Positions 1 through 6,770 of a DNA stretch of 10,769 bases are shown here, in pieces; within the stretch, counting starts at the first letter, position 1; every line of letters starts with the position of its first letter. Made by a program: the position numbers and the translations under genes. Below the pieces are notes generated by a model that saw only the letters and a program-made list of their open reading frames with translations, searched no databases and had not been told where the DNA came from. The stretch comes from Dehalococcoidales bacterium (lineage in GTDB: Bacteria > Chloroflexota > Dehalococcoidia > Dehalococcoidales > UBA5760): positions 1 through 10,769 of the forward strand of contig JAGYOC010000175.1 in the NCBI GenBank assembly GCA_018399795.1, read 5' to 3'.

Positions 1-759
1 CAGGCTCATGGACTCGTAATTACCCTGTCCCTTGGAGATAATCATATCGGCAGAACGGTAGAGCTCAAGTACCTCCGAGGAACACTGAGCAAGAACGGTG
101 GCGGGCGCATCGGAGCCACTGGTAACAATACAGGTCTCCTTATCCAGGCCAACATAACGGGCATCCTCGATAGTGGCATCGTTTATTATCGGGCTCTCCC
201 TGACAACGAAGTCGATACGAACATCACCTGCCGCGCGCTTGATTTCCTCAACCAGTATCCGGTCAAATACAATCTCGCCGGCATTATCACCCAGGTAGAG
301 AATGTGCCGGGCTCCGGCAACACTTTTGTGGAAAGCATCGTAATCATCAATGCTCAGGCGGGCATCCAGTGCAGACGATACTATGGAGTCGATATCGGCA
401 TAGCTCGATGTCGGGCCCAGGTCGATGGAATTGCCGCCGATGGCCAGCTTAACAGCGTCAAGCAGCGGCTGAGCGGAATTGGCAACCTGGTTCTTCAACC
501 CAGGATAGAGTTCCAGGGCCCGGTCATTCGCTCTTCTCTTTTCTTCACGGTAGGGGTCACTGCTACCGGTAATCCGATAGGTGAGCCGGTAAACCTGCTG
601 GGCAATCTCCGGAGGAGTAACATCGAGAGGAAGCTCAGGTACCAGGCAGGCTACCTCGTTGAGCACCCTCCGCTGAATTTCAACATCGTCCGTAATAACC
701 CTGGCTGCCCCGAGGGCCTGCCTCAGGAAGCAGGGTATGCAGTCAAGATAGGTTCGCAA
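1..759 (-). CDS. DUF89 family metal-dependent phosphatase (partial, C-terminus cut off)
   Basis: This reading frame stays open for 253 codons and runs off the left edge, so the C-terminal part is missing. The N-terminus carries a paired cysteine motif, LDCIPCF (residues 5-11), followed by an all-helical region, as in prokaryotic DUF89 (ARMT1-like) proteins. The family's signature motifs follow: GDNAGE at 157-162, INDATIEDA at 192-200, and SKGQGNYES at 242-250. These build the metal and phosphate site of a damage-control phosphatase; the family removes phosphate from reactive or side-product sugar phosphates. The actual substrate cannot be read from sequence. I chose the TTG at 759 because homologues start just before the CxxC motif and because an ACGGAG ribosome-binding site lies at 769-774. 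The gene begins 38 nt after the aminotransferase stop, so it is probably the last or a late gene of the same transcript. The family assignment is firm. Confidence 0.88.
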   Translation of the reverse strand, partial: MRTYLDCIPCFLRQALGAARVITDDVEIQRRVLNEVACLVPELPLDVTPPEIAQQVYRLTYRITGSSDPYREEKRRANDRALELYPGLKNQVANSAQPLLDAVKLAIGGNSIDLGPTSSYADIDSIVSSALDARLSIDDYDAFHKSVAGARHILYLGDNAGEIVFDRILVEEIKRAAGDVRIDFVVRESPIINDATIEDARYVGLDKETCIVTSGSDAPATVLAQCSSEVLELYRSADMIISKGQGNYESMSL

Positions 760-797
760 TAGTTTTAGCTCCGTTTGTAGAAAATAGATGGCACATT

Positions 798-1790
798 TCA
801 GTCATCGTCCGCCAGTATTTCCCGCAAGGCGGACAGGAAAGTGTCATTTTCCTCACCGGTTCCAATTGATACCCGTATGTATTGAGATGAGAACTGCCGG
901 CTCGGGTCGAATACCAGCACGCCCCGATCTTTCAGCTTACGGGCCGTATTGGCCCTGCCGGTACGCATAAGAAGGAAATTGGTATGGCTGGGATATACCT
1001 CTGCCCCAATTGCGGAGGCCCTTTTAGCTACCCTTTCTCTCTCCTGAGCAATGCACGCTACATTATTTTTCATATATTCCGGATCATTCAGGGCAGCTAT
1101 GGCAGCACAGGCACTCGGCGTGGTCGGTCTGAGAGCGACCTCGAGGCTGGATAGACCTTTGAGAACCGCCTGTCCGGCAGCCATGTAGCCTATCTTCAAC
1201 CCGGCCAGGGCAAAGGCCTTGCTCATGGTGCGGGCAACTATAAGGTTATCGAAATCCTCAACCATGTCCATAACGCTGAAGCCGGCAAACTCGCAATAGC
1301 TCTCGTCAACCAGCAGCGAACCGCCCACACGTTCGCAGAGCATGGCGGTTGATTCTCTATCGAGGAGCAGCCGCCCGGTAGGGTTATTGGGGGTGTCTAT
1401 TACCACCAGGGCGGCATCTTTCGCCGCCTCAGCGAGGAGCTCAAGGGGCAAGCCGAAGGAAGTACCGGTCAGCCTTATCTTGAGTACCTTTGTTCCCAGG
1501 GATTCGGCAACCCGGGTAATAATAAAGAAGGTGGGATCGACAATGATAATCTCTCCCCGCCGGGAGAAAAGCTGGAGTAGCTGACCCAGCAGTATCTCTA
1601 CCCCGGAGGTGACCAGAATCGAACCTTCTTCCGCACCGCAGTATCCTGAGAGCGCCCTCTTTAAATCTCCAATTTCGCCCGCCGTGGCATAGCGGTTTAC
1701 TCCCATAAGTCCCCTCTGCGCGGCTGTTATCACCGCCGCGGGAGGAGGATAGGAAAGCTCATTACGGCTAAGGTTAATCACTTGGCTCAA
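798..1790 (-). CDS. HisC-like class I/II aminotransferase (histidinol-phosphate aminotransferase family)
   Basis: This is a 330-residue PLP-dependent fold-type I enzyme. Visible motifs are TSGVEILL (61-68) in the cofactor phosphate region, PNNPTG (134-139), DESYCEF (162-168) and MSKAFALAGLKIGY (189-202), whose Lys191 should form the Schiff base. YIRVSIG (304-310) carries the carboxylate-binding Arg306. The N-terminal NLSRNELSYPPP resembles the LNxNENPxxPP entry of histidinol-phosphate aminotransferases and their cobalamin relatives (CobD-type threonine-phosphate decarboxylase). It is slightly shorter than usual HisC (about 350-370 residues), and no his or cob genes are nearby, so the substrate is open. 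The start is a TTG, with AGAGG nine bases upstream overlapping the TAG of the preceding NAD-kinase-like gene. That arrangement argues for translational coupling in one operon. Confidence 0.82.
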   Translation of the reverse strand: MSQVINLSRNELSYPPPAAVITAAQRGLMGVNRYATAGEIGDLKRALSGYCGAEEGSILVTSGVEILLGQLLQLFSRRGEIIIVDPTFFIITRVAESLGTKVLKIRLTGTSFGLPLELLAEAAKDAALVVIDTPNNPTGRLLLDRESTAMLCERVGGSLLVDESYCEFAGFSVMDMVEDFDNLIVARTMSKAFALAGLKIGYMAAGQAVLKGLSSLEVALRPTTPSACAAIAALNDPEYMKNNVACIAQERERVAKRASAIGAEVYPSHTNFLLMRTGRANTARKLKDRGVLVFDPSRQFSSQYIRVSIGTGEENDTFLSALREILADDD

Positions 1791-1802
1791 CGCAGATAAC
1801 CT

Positions 1803-2906
1803 CTAAGCAACCTCGATAAGTACCTCCTCGTTGTAGTGAGTTACCACCCTCATAAAGCCCCTGAGCTTTCCGTCTACCTCGCTATCGTTGGTATCTACCC
1901 TGAGGCAAAGCACTCCCTTCATCTTATCCCTCGTGGCCACCACAACGATATCATCCCGTCTCACCCGCTTCAGCACGGCAGGAGAGAATTCCTGGTTCCC
2001 CCTGCCGAAGATAAAGGCATTACCGCCGATAGGAGAAATGATTATCTTCACCCTGGGATAATGTCCGATCAACTCGAGCATCTTTTTTTCATTGAGGTTA
2101 TCCGCTACCAGCCGGTGATTATAAATGGCATCCACCCCGAGCAGCGTTTTCTCAAGGCCAAGCATCTTCGCTATCGCAGCAGTGGTGGTACCGGCACCGA
2201 GCAGATACAGTACTTCTTCCTCCATATCCTCTATAATATAGCGGGCTATCTCTGCCTGGTTCTCCTGTGACGACTCGTTTGATACGGTGGCCTCTTTGCC
2301 AGACTGTACCAGGCCGGTTACTTCCGGGACCCTGAGGTAACCATAGAGCCTGCTATCCAGCCTCCCCTGGCGGTAGGCCTCCTCGTCGATATCCAGCACC
2401 TCTTTTTCCGATACACCAGTATCGCCTTCGAGGAAGGAGTCGACTATTTCGGCCGCAGCCACGGCATTGACGGCGAAAACGGAGCCGAACATCTTCACTC
2501 CCGAAGGAACACCGATTACCGGTGTTTTCATACCCACAGCATCACAGATATCACGGGCTGTACCATCACCGCCGACAAACACTATCAGGTCGGCTTCGTC
2601 GCTCATCTCCCGGCCAATACGCCTGGTATCATCTGCGGTAACGGTCTCTCCGTCAATTGAAGACAGCACCCGGTATTCGATGCCGCTATCACGGGCAACA
2701 TCCTCTCCCATCTTTCCCGGGCCAGCGAGGAGCATAAATCCGTGTCTATGCTTGAGATTGGACAGAAAAGCGGCAGCCCGCAAAGGAGTGACCGGGCTGG
2801 CACCCATTTCGATTGCCTTGCTGTACATCTCACCGTCGGTACCCTTTAGCCCAACACTACCCCCCATACCGGCTACCGGATTTACAATAAGGCCTACCTT
2901 CTTCAC
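1803..2906 (-). CDS. ATP-NAD kinase family protein (COG3199)
   Basis: The 367-residue protein opens with KVGLIVNPVAGMGGSVGLKG (3-22), a hallmark of the COG3199 branch of predicted ATP- or polyphosphate-dependent NAD kinases. It then has VGGDGTARDICDAV (111-124), the GGDGT nucleotide-binding motif of the NAD kinase/diacylglycerol kinase superfamily, and GVPSGVKMFGSVFA (132-145). The C-terminal half, with LGAGTTTAAIA (236-246) and IISPIGGNAFIFGRGNQ (289-305), is also typical of this branch, which is longer than classical NadK. The expected reaction is phosphorylation of NAD to NADP in the cytosol, although some members (AcoX-like) sit in acetoin gene sets and may act on another substrate. The start is a GTG with an AAGGA site about seven bases upstream. 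It follows the radical SAM gene by 39 nt and precedes the aminotransferase by 12 nt. Confidence 0.85.
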   Translation of the reverse strand: MKKVGLIVNPVAGMGGSVGLKGTDGEMYSKAIEMGASPVTPLRAAAFLSNLKHRHGFMLLAGPGKMGEDVARDSGIEYRVLSSIDGETVTADDTRRIGREMSDEADLIVFVGGDGTARDICDAVGMKTPVIGVPSGVKMFGSVFAVNAVAAAEIVDSFLEGDTGVSEKEVLDIDEEAYRQGRLDSRLYGYLRVPEVTGLVQSGKEATVSNESSQENQAEIARYIIEDMEEEVLYLLGAGTTTAAIAKMLGLEKTLLGVDAIYNHRLVADNLNEKKMLELIGHYPRVKIIISPIGGNAFIFGRGNQEFSPAVLKRVRRDDIVVVATRDKMKGVLCLRVDTNDSEVDGKLRGFMRVVTHYNEEVLIEVA

Positions 2907-2945
2907 CGTATCTTCCTTATCTCCCTCTCCCCGCCTTCTTTCCGG

Positions 2946-3908
2946 CTATTTGACCGCCCTGGCTCTATCGGGAAGCTTGCGCATATAGAATTTTTTACCC
3001 TGAAACTCCAGCTCTATCAGCTTCCCATCATCAATCAGCCCCTGCACCACCGTCCAGCCCTCGCCGGCCCTGGCCAGAAACTGGGCCACGGCCTCCTCCC
3101 GCATCGGGTGCACCGAGGTAATGCCGAGCAGGTCATCCGGCACATTACCGGTGGAAGCAAAGGCATTACCCTCGTAGCCAATCAGGTACTCCACTTTTTT
3201 CATCCTGGCAGAGAAAACCTGGTATGCCATATTTATCGCCGATTCAGAGGCTGCCCTTATATCTCGCCTCGCCGGTGGACGGGTCGGTATGGCAATATAT
3301 GCCCTGGACGGATTCAAACGGCTCAGGAAACCGGCTATTTCTTCCACTTCACGGCTTCCATCATTGAAGCCCTCGATAAGCATCGTTTCCGTGGTCAACT
3401 CCCCACTGAAGCTTTCGGCAAACTTCTGCATCCCATCAAGTATGGCACCGAGATCCAGGGATTTATGGGGACGGTCGATACGGCGCCAGAGTTCCCTGTT
3501 TACCGCATCAACCTTAAGGGAAACCCAGTCAGCCCTGCCCAGTACATCCCTGACGTTTTCACACCAGATAAGAGAGCCGTTGGTGATGATGGCAATCCTG
3601 ATACCCAGTGTCCTTATCAGCTCGATCTCTCTGCCCAGGTTTATATCGAGGGTGGGTTCACCATCGGGAACAAAGGAAAGATAATCTATCTCTTCGCCCC
3701 TTGCCCTTACCTTTTTTACCTGTTCGGTAACCGCTCCGGCAACCTTCTCCGGCTCATAAAAGGCAGTCCTGTCCACCTGCATATTGATGGTCTTTCCTAG
3801 CTGACAGTAGATGCAGGCATAGGTACATATCTTCGGCGGAATATTGTTTATACCCAAGCTACGCCCCAGCCTGCGTGAAGGTACCGGCCCGTAACTGATA
3901 GAATTCAC
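2946..3908 (-). CDS. Radical SAM protein, COG0731 (TYW1-like) family
   Basis: The 320-residue protein has the family entry sequence YGPVPSRRLGRSLGIN (6-21). The CxxxCxxC cluster site C28-TYA-C32-IY-C35 should hold the [4Fe-4S] cluster that cleaves S-adenosylmethionine. SFVPDGEPTLD (78-88) supplies the GEP/GGE-type SAM-binding motif, and a TIM-barrel-like region continues to about residue 240. The last 60 residues (DDLLGITSVHPM onward) look like a small winged-helix domain, common in this family. The family is related to the wyosine-forming enzyme TYW1, but bacterial members have no assigned substrate. The start is GTG at 3908, whose last two bases overlap the TGA of mobB (GTGA, 4-nt overlap). 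A strong AAGGAGG lies six bases upstream, inside mobB. This tight coupling suggests co-production with MobB. Confidence 0.9.
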   Translation of the reverse strand: MNSISYGPVPSRRLGRSLGINNIPPKICTYACIYCQLGKTINMQVDRTAFYEPEKVAGAVTEQVKKVRARGEEIDYLSFVPDGEPTLDINLGREIELIRTLGIRIAIITNGSLIWCENVRDVLGRADWVSLKVDAVNRELWRRIDRPHKSLDLGAILDGMQKFAESFSGELTTETMLIEGFNDGSREVEEIAGFLSRLNPSRAYIAIPTRPPARRDIRAASESAINMAYQVFSARMKKVEYLIGYEGNAFASTGNVPDDLLGITSVHPMREEAVAQFLARAGEGWTVVQGLIDDGKLIELEFQGKKFYMRKLPDRARAVK

Positions 3909-4564
3909 TGCTCTCCTCCTTTCTCTCCCCTCCGCAGGGAAATATCGAGGCTTTCGACCTTCCCTACCCCTTTCAGAGAAGAGACCATTCCCAAGAGAGT
4001 TCTGGTAATAAAACCCCTGGGAAAACTGCTAAGTTCGACAGGAATACCGTTAATATAGAGCGAAACCCGCTCCTTTCCTGGAATTATGAAACCCTTTTCG
4101 AGGAGATCAGCGATACCCTTTATATCATCAGTTTGGAAATGCCTTACCCCTCCACTCTCCTGTTTATCGCTTACCACGGCAATAAGCTTGCTGAGATTGG
4201 CCGGAGGAGAGCCGAGTTCGCTGCGGTGCACCATTATCTTGGGGGCATTGTCCCTCTTGAATCCCTCGGTGATAACCAGGTCATAGTCCTCACCGATGAG
4301 ACGCGCGACCTCGGCAACCCTGGCTAGCTCCAACGAAGGCTTGATTAACAAGACCCTGCCGGGTGAACTGATCACAGCAGCCTGGCTGCCCGCCTCGAAA
4401 TGGCGCCAGCTATCCTTACCCGGTTCATCGAACTCGACATCATCGGGGGTATGCTTGATGGTGGCGATGCGAAAACCCCTGCCGGCAAGCTCGGAAAGGA
4501 GCTTCTCGATCAGGGTTGTCTTGCCGGATGCCGACCTGCCCACTACGGATACCACGGGAGGCAT
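3905..4564 (-). CDS. mobB: Molybdopterin-guanine dinucleotide biosynthesis protein MobB with C-terminal extension
   Basis: The 219-residue GTPase has a P-loop, GRSASGKTTL (9-18), then IATIKHTPDDVEFDEPGKDS (33-52) and WRHFEAGS, the region that marks MobB. It continues with YDLVITEGFKRDNAPKI (94-110). MobB binds GTP and assists MobA in attaching GMP to molybdopterin, giving the guanine dinucleotide form of the molybdenum or tungsten cofactor. No mobA is in the window. The core ends near residue 160; about 50 extra residues follow (VSLYINGIPVELSSFPRGF, 167-185, then GVGKVESLDISLRRG). These look like a small beta-rich domain, since ordinary MobB is about 165-175 residues. The ATG at 4564 is preceded by GGGGAG about ten bases upstream. 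The gene follows a broken scaffold gene and overlaps the radical SAM gene by 4 nt. Confidence 0.9.
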   Translation of the reverse strand: MPPVVSVVGRSASGKTTLIEKLLSELAGRGFRIATIKHTPDDVEFDEPGKDSWRHFEAGSQAAVISSPGRVLLIKPSLELARVAEVARLIGEDYDLVITEGFKRDNAPKIMVHRSELGSPPANLSKLIAVVSDKQESGGVRHFQTDDIKGIADLLEKGFIIPGKERVSLYINGIPVELSSFPRGFITRTLLGMVSSLKGVGKVESLDISLRRGEKGGEQ

Positions 4565-4591
4565 TCTTTTTATTCTCCCCTTTCGCAGTTT

Positions 4592-4929
4592 CTGTTGTAG
4601 AGCGCTCTCAATGCGCTACTGGACAACTTTCATAGCTTCAGCCACGGTTCTCTTCCCACAGCCAGACAGGTGGCCATACTGCCGCCTGTAATAACAGCGC
4701 TTCAGCCATCGGTCTCGAAGCTGGCCCGGGCCAGCACACCGTCGCTGACCCTGAGTCATATGACCATGGTATCCCCTCAGAAGTCGGTTATTTCTCCAAA
4801 CGCGTCGGCGCCGGCAATTTCCCCCACTTTTCCAGGACACAGCGCATGGTCCACCACCTCAGGAGTGTAGGCTGCTTTCAAGTTCTCCTCGATTATTACC
4901 GCGCAATATTCCGGTTCCAAGCCCGTCAT
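4592..4929 (-). pseudogene. Iron-sulfur cluster scaffold (IscU/NifU N-terminal type), disrupted
   Basis: Reading from the ATG at 4929 gives YTPEVVDHALCPGKVGEI (residues 21-38), then GADAFGEITDF, TGA, GDTMVI, TGA, LRVSDGVLARASFETDG, TGA, SAVITGGSMATCLAVGR. This aligns throughout with IscU/NifU-type scaffolds, which assemble Fe-S clusters on three conserved cysteines. The TGAs lie at 4777-4779, 4756-4758 and 4702-4704. The first and third fall at the catalytic cysteines of the CGD and DGC motifs; the second falls at a usual Trp/Tyr position. Near 4649 an extra GA dinucleotide shifts the frame; removing it gives RTVAEAMKVVQ, then a TAG at 4616-4618. Faint similarity continues to about 4592, and the third cysteine region is absent before mobB starts. 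Selenocysteine readthrough is conceivable for two sites, but the frameshift, TAG and lost C-terminus favour a decaying gene. It starts 7 nt after the mrp stop. Confidence 0.85.
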
Positions 4930-4936
4930 ATCACTG

Positions 4937-5953
4937 TCACTTCGCCTTTTCTGCACCAGGCAGATTCATCGCACTGGCAAGCTTTGCAGTCATGCTATCA
5001 AAGGCATCCGATCTGTAGCGCTCGATATTTCCCTCGTCGCACAGCCGGGCCAGTTCCGGGTCAATGGGAAGCGTCCCCAGTAGCGGTGCTTCCGCCGCCT
5101 GTGCCATCTCCTCACCCTTGCTCCTGCCAAAAAGCTCAATCTTCTTATCTATCTCCGGTACGTATAGATAGCTCATGTTCTCCACCACGCCCAATATGGG
5201 TTTATCCATCTTCCTGGCCATACCAACCGCTTTCTTAACTATCATGTTGGTAAGGTCCTGGGGCGTTGAGACGATAATCACCCCCGACACCGGCAGGATT
5301 TGCATTACGGTGAGTGGCGCATCCGCAGTCCCTGGTGGTAGGTCCACCACCAGATAGTCCAGTTTCCCCCAGACTACTTCCTCCCAGAACTGGGTAATGG
5401 CCTTGGAAATAAGGGGCCCGCGCCAGATAACCGCATCTTCTTCCTGGTCAAGGATGAGATTAAAGGAAATCATCTCTATCCCCGAGCGGGAGATAACCGG
5501 CATAATTCCGGTATTGCTGCCCACAGGCTTTTCCCGGACGCCCAGCATTTTGGGAATGCTGGGTCCGGTTATATCGGCATCAAGGATGCCCACCCCGTAA
5601 CCCTGCCTTTTAAGGGCTACAGCAGTCAGGCTAGCTACCAGCGATTTACCCACACCACCCTTACCACTCATTACCGCGATTACCGCTCCAATATCATTGA
5701 CCTCGGTTACCTTGACGTCAATAAAGGTCACCTCCGCGGTTATATCGCCTTTCAAACCGGCAACAGCATCCTTTATTTTACTCCTGAGCCAGTCCTGTAC
5801 ACCCTCACTCAGGCCTGAGGAGGCCAGAGTAACGCTTGTCTTGTCCTCATCCACAGCAACATCTCTCAACAGGTTCATATCCTTAAGACTACGCTTGACC
5901 CCCGGTACCAGTATCTCCCCGATACTCTTCCTTACCTGCTCCTCAGTAACCAT
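4937..5953 (-). CDS. mrp: Mrp/NBP35 (ApbC) family ATPase, iron-sulfur cluster carrier type, lacking the CxxC motif
   Basis: The 338-residue protein (numbering from ATG 5953) has an N-terminal MIP18/DUF59-like domain (about residues 4-80) and then the deviant Walker A SGKGGVGKS (96-104). GILDADITGPSIP (122-134) and LVVDLPPGTADAPL (201-214) complete the MinD/ParA-type ATPase core. Family members form dimers that hold a labile [4Fe-4S] cluster and deliver it to apoproteins. Normally a CxxC follows VVENMSY and bridges the dimer. Here the stretch reads VVENMSYLYVPEIDKKIELF (257-276), so the two cysteines are replaced, and the whole protein has only one Cys (305). It may be an ATPase with a changed role. 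A GTG at 5956 is also in frame, but AGGGGAG is six bases from the ATG at 5953 and only three from the GTG, so I prefer the ATG. It lies between a NifX-like gene and the broken scaffold. Confidence 0.9.
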   Translation of the reverse strand: MVTEEQVRKSIGEILVPGVKRSLKDMNLLRDVAVDEDKTSVTLASSGLSEGVQDWLRSKIKDAVAGLKGDITAEVTFIDVKVTEVNDIGAVIAVMSGKGGVGKSLVASLTAVALKRQGYGVGILDADITGPSIPKMLGVREKPVGSNTGIMPVISRSGIEMISFNLILDQEEDAVIWRGPLISKAITQFWEEVVWGKLDYLVVDLPPGTADAPLTVMQILPVSGVIIVSTPQDLTNMIVKKAVGMARKMDKPILGVVENMSYLYVPEIDKKIELFGRSKGEEMAQAAEAPLLGTLPIDPELARLCDEGNIERYRSDAFDSMTAKLASAMNLPGAEKAK

Positions 5954-6011
5954 CACAATCTCCCCTCATTATTCTTATCTGCCCCATTGCACACCAGGAT
6001 CATAATACCCC

Positions 6012-6350
6012 TCAATGGTCGCAGATATCTTCGCCAATTTTCAGTTCCCCGGCCAGATAATCCATCACCGCCTTTTCCGGTTCCGTCTGCATCACGTTAA
6101 TTACTACCTTGATTCCGCTCCGTTCAAATAGACCCTGTGCACGAGAACCCATACCACCGGCGATAACCACGGTAACCCCCTCTTCTGCCAGCCATGCAGG
6201 CAACAAACCGGGCTCATGCCCGGGCGAGGTTACCATCTCCTTTTTTATAATCTCCCCCCGTCCCTCGTCGATATCAATAAAAGCAAAATGCTCACAGTGA
6301 CCAAAGTGCTGAGCAAGCAGACCACCGGTTACCGGTACGGCACATCTCAT
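6012..6350 (-). CDS. NifX/NifB-type dinitrogenase iron-molybdenum cofactor domain protein
   Basis: This 112-residue protein is a stand-alone PF02579 domain. It starts MRCAVPVTGGLLAQHFGHCE (1-20), with the HFGHCE motif typical of the small anaerobe branch. It continues with FAFIDIDEG and VTVVIAGGMGSRAQGLFE (59-76), ending in a short acidic tail with a His. The domain binds Fe-S or Fe-Mo cluster precursors in NifX, NafY and the NifB C-terminus. Many anaerobes without nitrogenase carry it beside Mrp ATPases, where its job is unknown. ATG at 6350 has a clear AGGAGG site about nine bases upstream. It is 58 nt before mrp in transcription order, so the two are probably co-transcribed. The domain call is certain and the function is not. 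Confidence 0.9.
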   Translation of the reverse strand: MRCAVPVTGGLLAQHFGHCEHFAFIDIDEGRGEIIKKEMVTSPGHEPGLLPAWLAEEGVTVVIAGGMGSRAQGLFERSGIKVVINVMQTEPEKAVMDYLAGELKIGEDICDH

Positions 6351-6377
6351 CTATTGCTTCCTCCTGTGTATATCAAT

Positions 6378-6407
6378 ACTATACCAGCAAAGAATAACTG
6401 CCGGCAA
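6378..6407 (-). promoter_or_regulatory. Possible promoter upstream of the NifX-type gene at 6012-6350
   Basis: On the minus strand TTGCCG (6402-6407) and TATAGT (6378-6383) are separated by 18 bases and lie just upstream of the ribosome-binding site. Each hexamer matches most of the sigma-70 consensus. The 174-nt gap to the preceding gene makes an internal promoter reasonable, but nothing else supports it. Confidence 0.35.
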
Positions 6408-6456
6408 AGGCCTATCTCCCCCGCCAGCATGTCATCCAATAGACCGGCCAGCTTCA

Positions 6457-6481
6457 GTCTGCCTCCGGCCCGGAGGCAGAC
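6457..6481. repeat. Perfect inverted repeat (11-bp stem, 3-nt loop)
   Basis: GTCTGCCTCCG and CGGAGGCAGAC form a perfect 11-bp, GC-rich hairpin around a GCC loop. It lies in the 174-nt gap between the zinc-ribbon gene and the NifX-type gene. Neither strand has a T-run after the stem, so it is not a standard intrinsic terminator. It could stabilise the upstream mRNA end, act as a T-less terminator, or be one copy of a dispersed palindromic repeat. A single copy in the window cannot decide this. Confidence 0.65.
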
Positions 6482-6490
6482 AAAGACACC

Positions 6491-6520
6491 AGAGAATTTT
6501 CCGCAGAGAAAATTTTCTGC
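6491..6520. repeat. Tandem imperfect AT-rich repeat just downstream of the zinc-ribbon gene
   Basis: Two adjacent units, AGAGAATTTTCCGC (6491-6504) and AGAGAAAATTTTCTGC (6505-6520), differ by a 2-nt indel and one base. The second contains the 12-nt palindrome AGAAAATTTTCT. They follow the TAG of the zinc-ribbon gene by a few bases on the minus strand, just before the GC-rich hairpin at 6457-6481. Together the two elements fill most of the non-coding space here. Confidence 0.5.
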
Positions 6521-6524
6521 CTGA

Positions 6525-6755
6525 CTATCCCCTCGTCATCCGGGCTCCGCACTTGGGGCAACTGATATCGTAGCACGGTGTACCACGCTGATGATCAACC
6601 TTGGCTCCGCAGGCAGGGCAAACACATTTGCCGCTGGGGCCAGCACCGGGGCGGTTGCCACCCATCCTGCCGGCACCCTGCCCACCACGTCCGATTCCTC
6701 TTCCTGTCATCGGTCCAGAACCTCCGGGCGGCCCTGTTCTATCTCCTCTAGGCAT
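6525..6755 (-). CDS. Small Gly-rich zinc-ribbon protein with DUF5320-like N-terminus
   Basis: The 76-residue protein has two parts. The first 40 residues are Gly/Arg/Pro-rich (MPRGDRTGPPGGSGPMTGRG, 1-20), closely resembling the opening of DUF5320-type proteins that accompany NifX-like genes in anaerobes. The second part is a compact cysteine module: CVCPAC (Cys44, 46, 49), Cys61 and CPKC (Cys66, 69), with HQRGTPC between. This looks like a zinc ribbon or a rubredoxin-like metal site. No enzymatic role can be assigned; binding metal or a partner protein is the plain reading. An in-frame GTG lies two codons upstream at 6761, but GGAGGT six bases before the ATG at 6755 and the conserved MPRGD opening fix the start. 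It lies between the two NifX-domain genes. Confidence 0.85.
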   Translation of the reverse strand: MPRGDRTGPPGGSGPMTGRGIGRGGQGAGRMGGNRPGAGPSGKCVCPACGAKVDHQRGTPCYDISCPKCGARMTRG

Positions 6756-6770
6756 AACCACACCTCCAAT

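Noticed and set aside
304..762. Plus-strand open frame of 152 codons.
   Set aside because: It lies opposite the DUF89 gene, whose motifs are unmistakable, and resembles no family.
3108..3800. Plus-strand open frame of 230 codons.
   Set aside because: It is antisense to the radical SAM gene, including its CxxxCxxC region; it is a by-product of that gene's codon use.
4616..4840. Minus-strand 74-codon open frame as a separate small gene.
   Set aside because: Only its last residues (RTVAEAMKVVQ) make sense, as the shifted end of the broken scaffold; the rest is out of frame.
4592..4929. Genome-wide recoding of TGA as an amino acid.
   Set aside because: Neighbouring genes (aminotransferase, mobB, mrp, NifX-type, deformylase) end naturally at TGA, and the scaffold also has a frameshift and a TAG.
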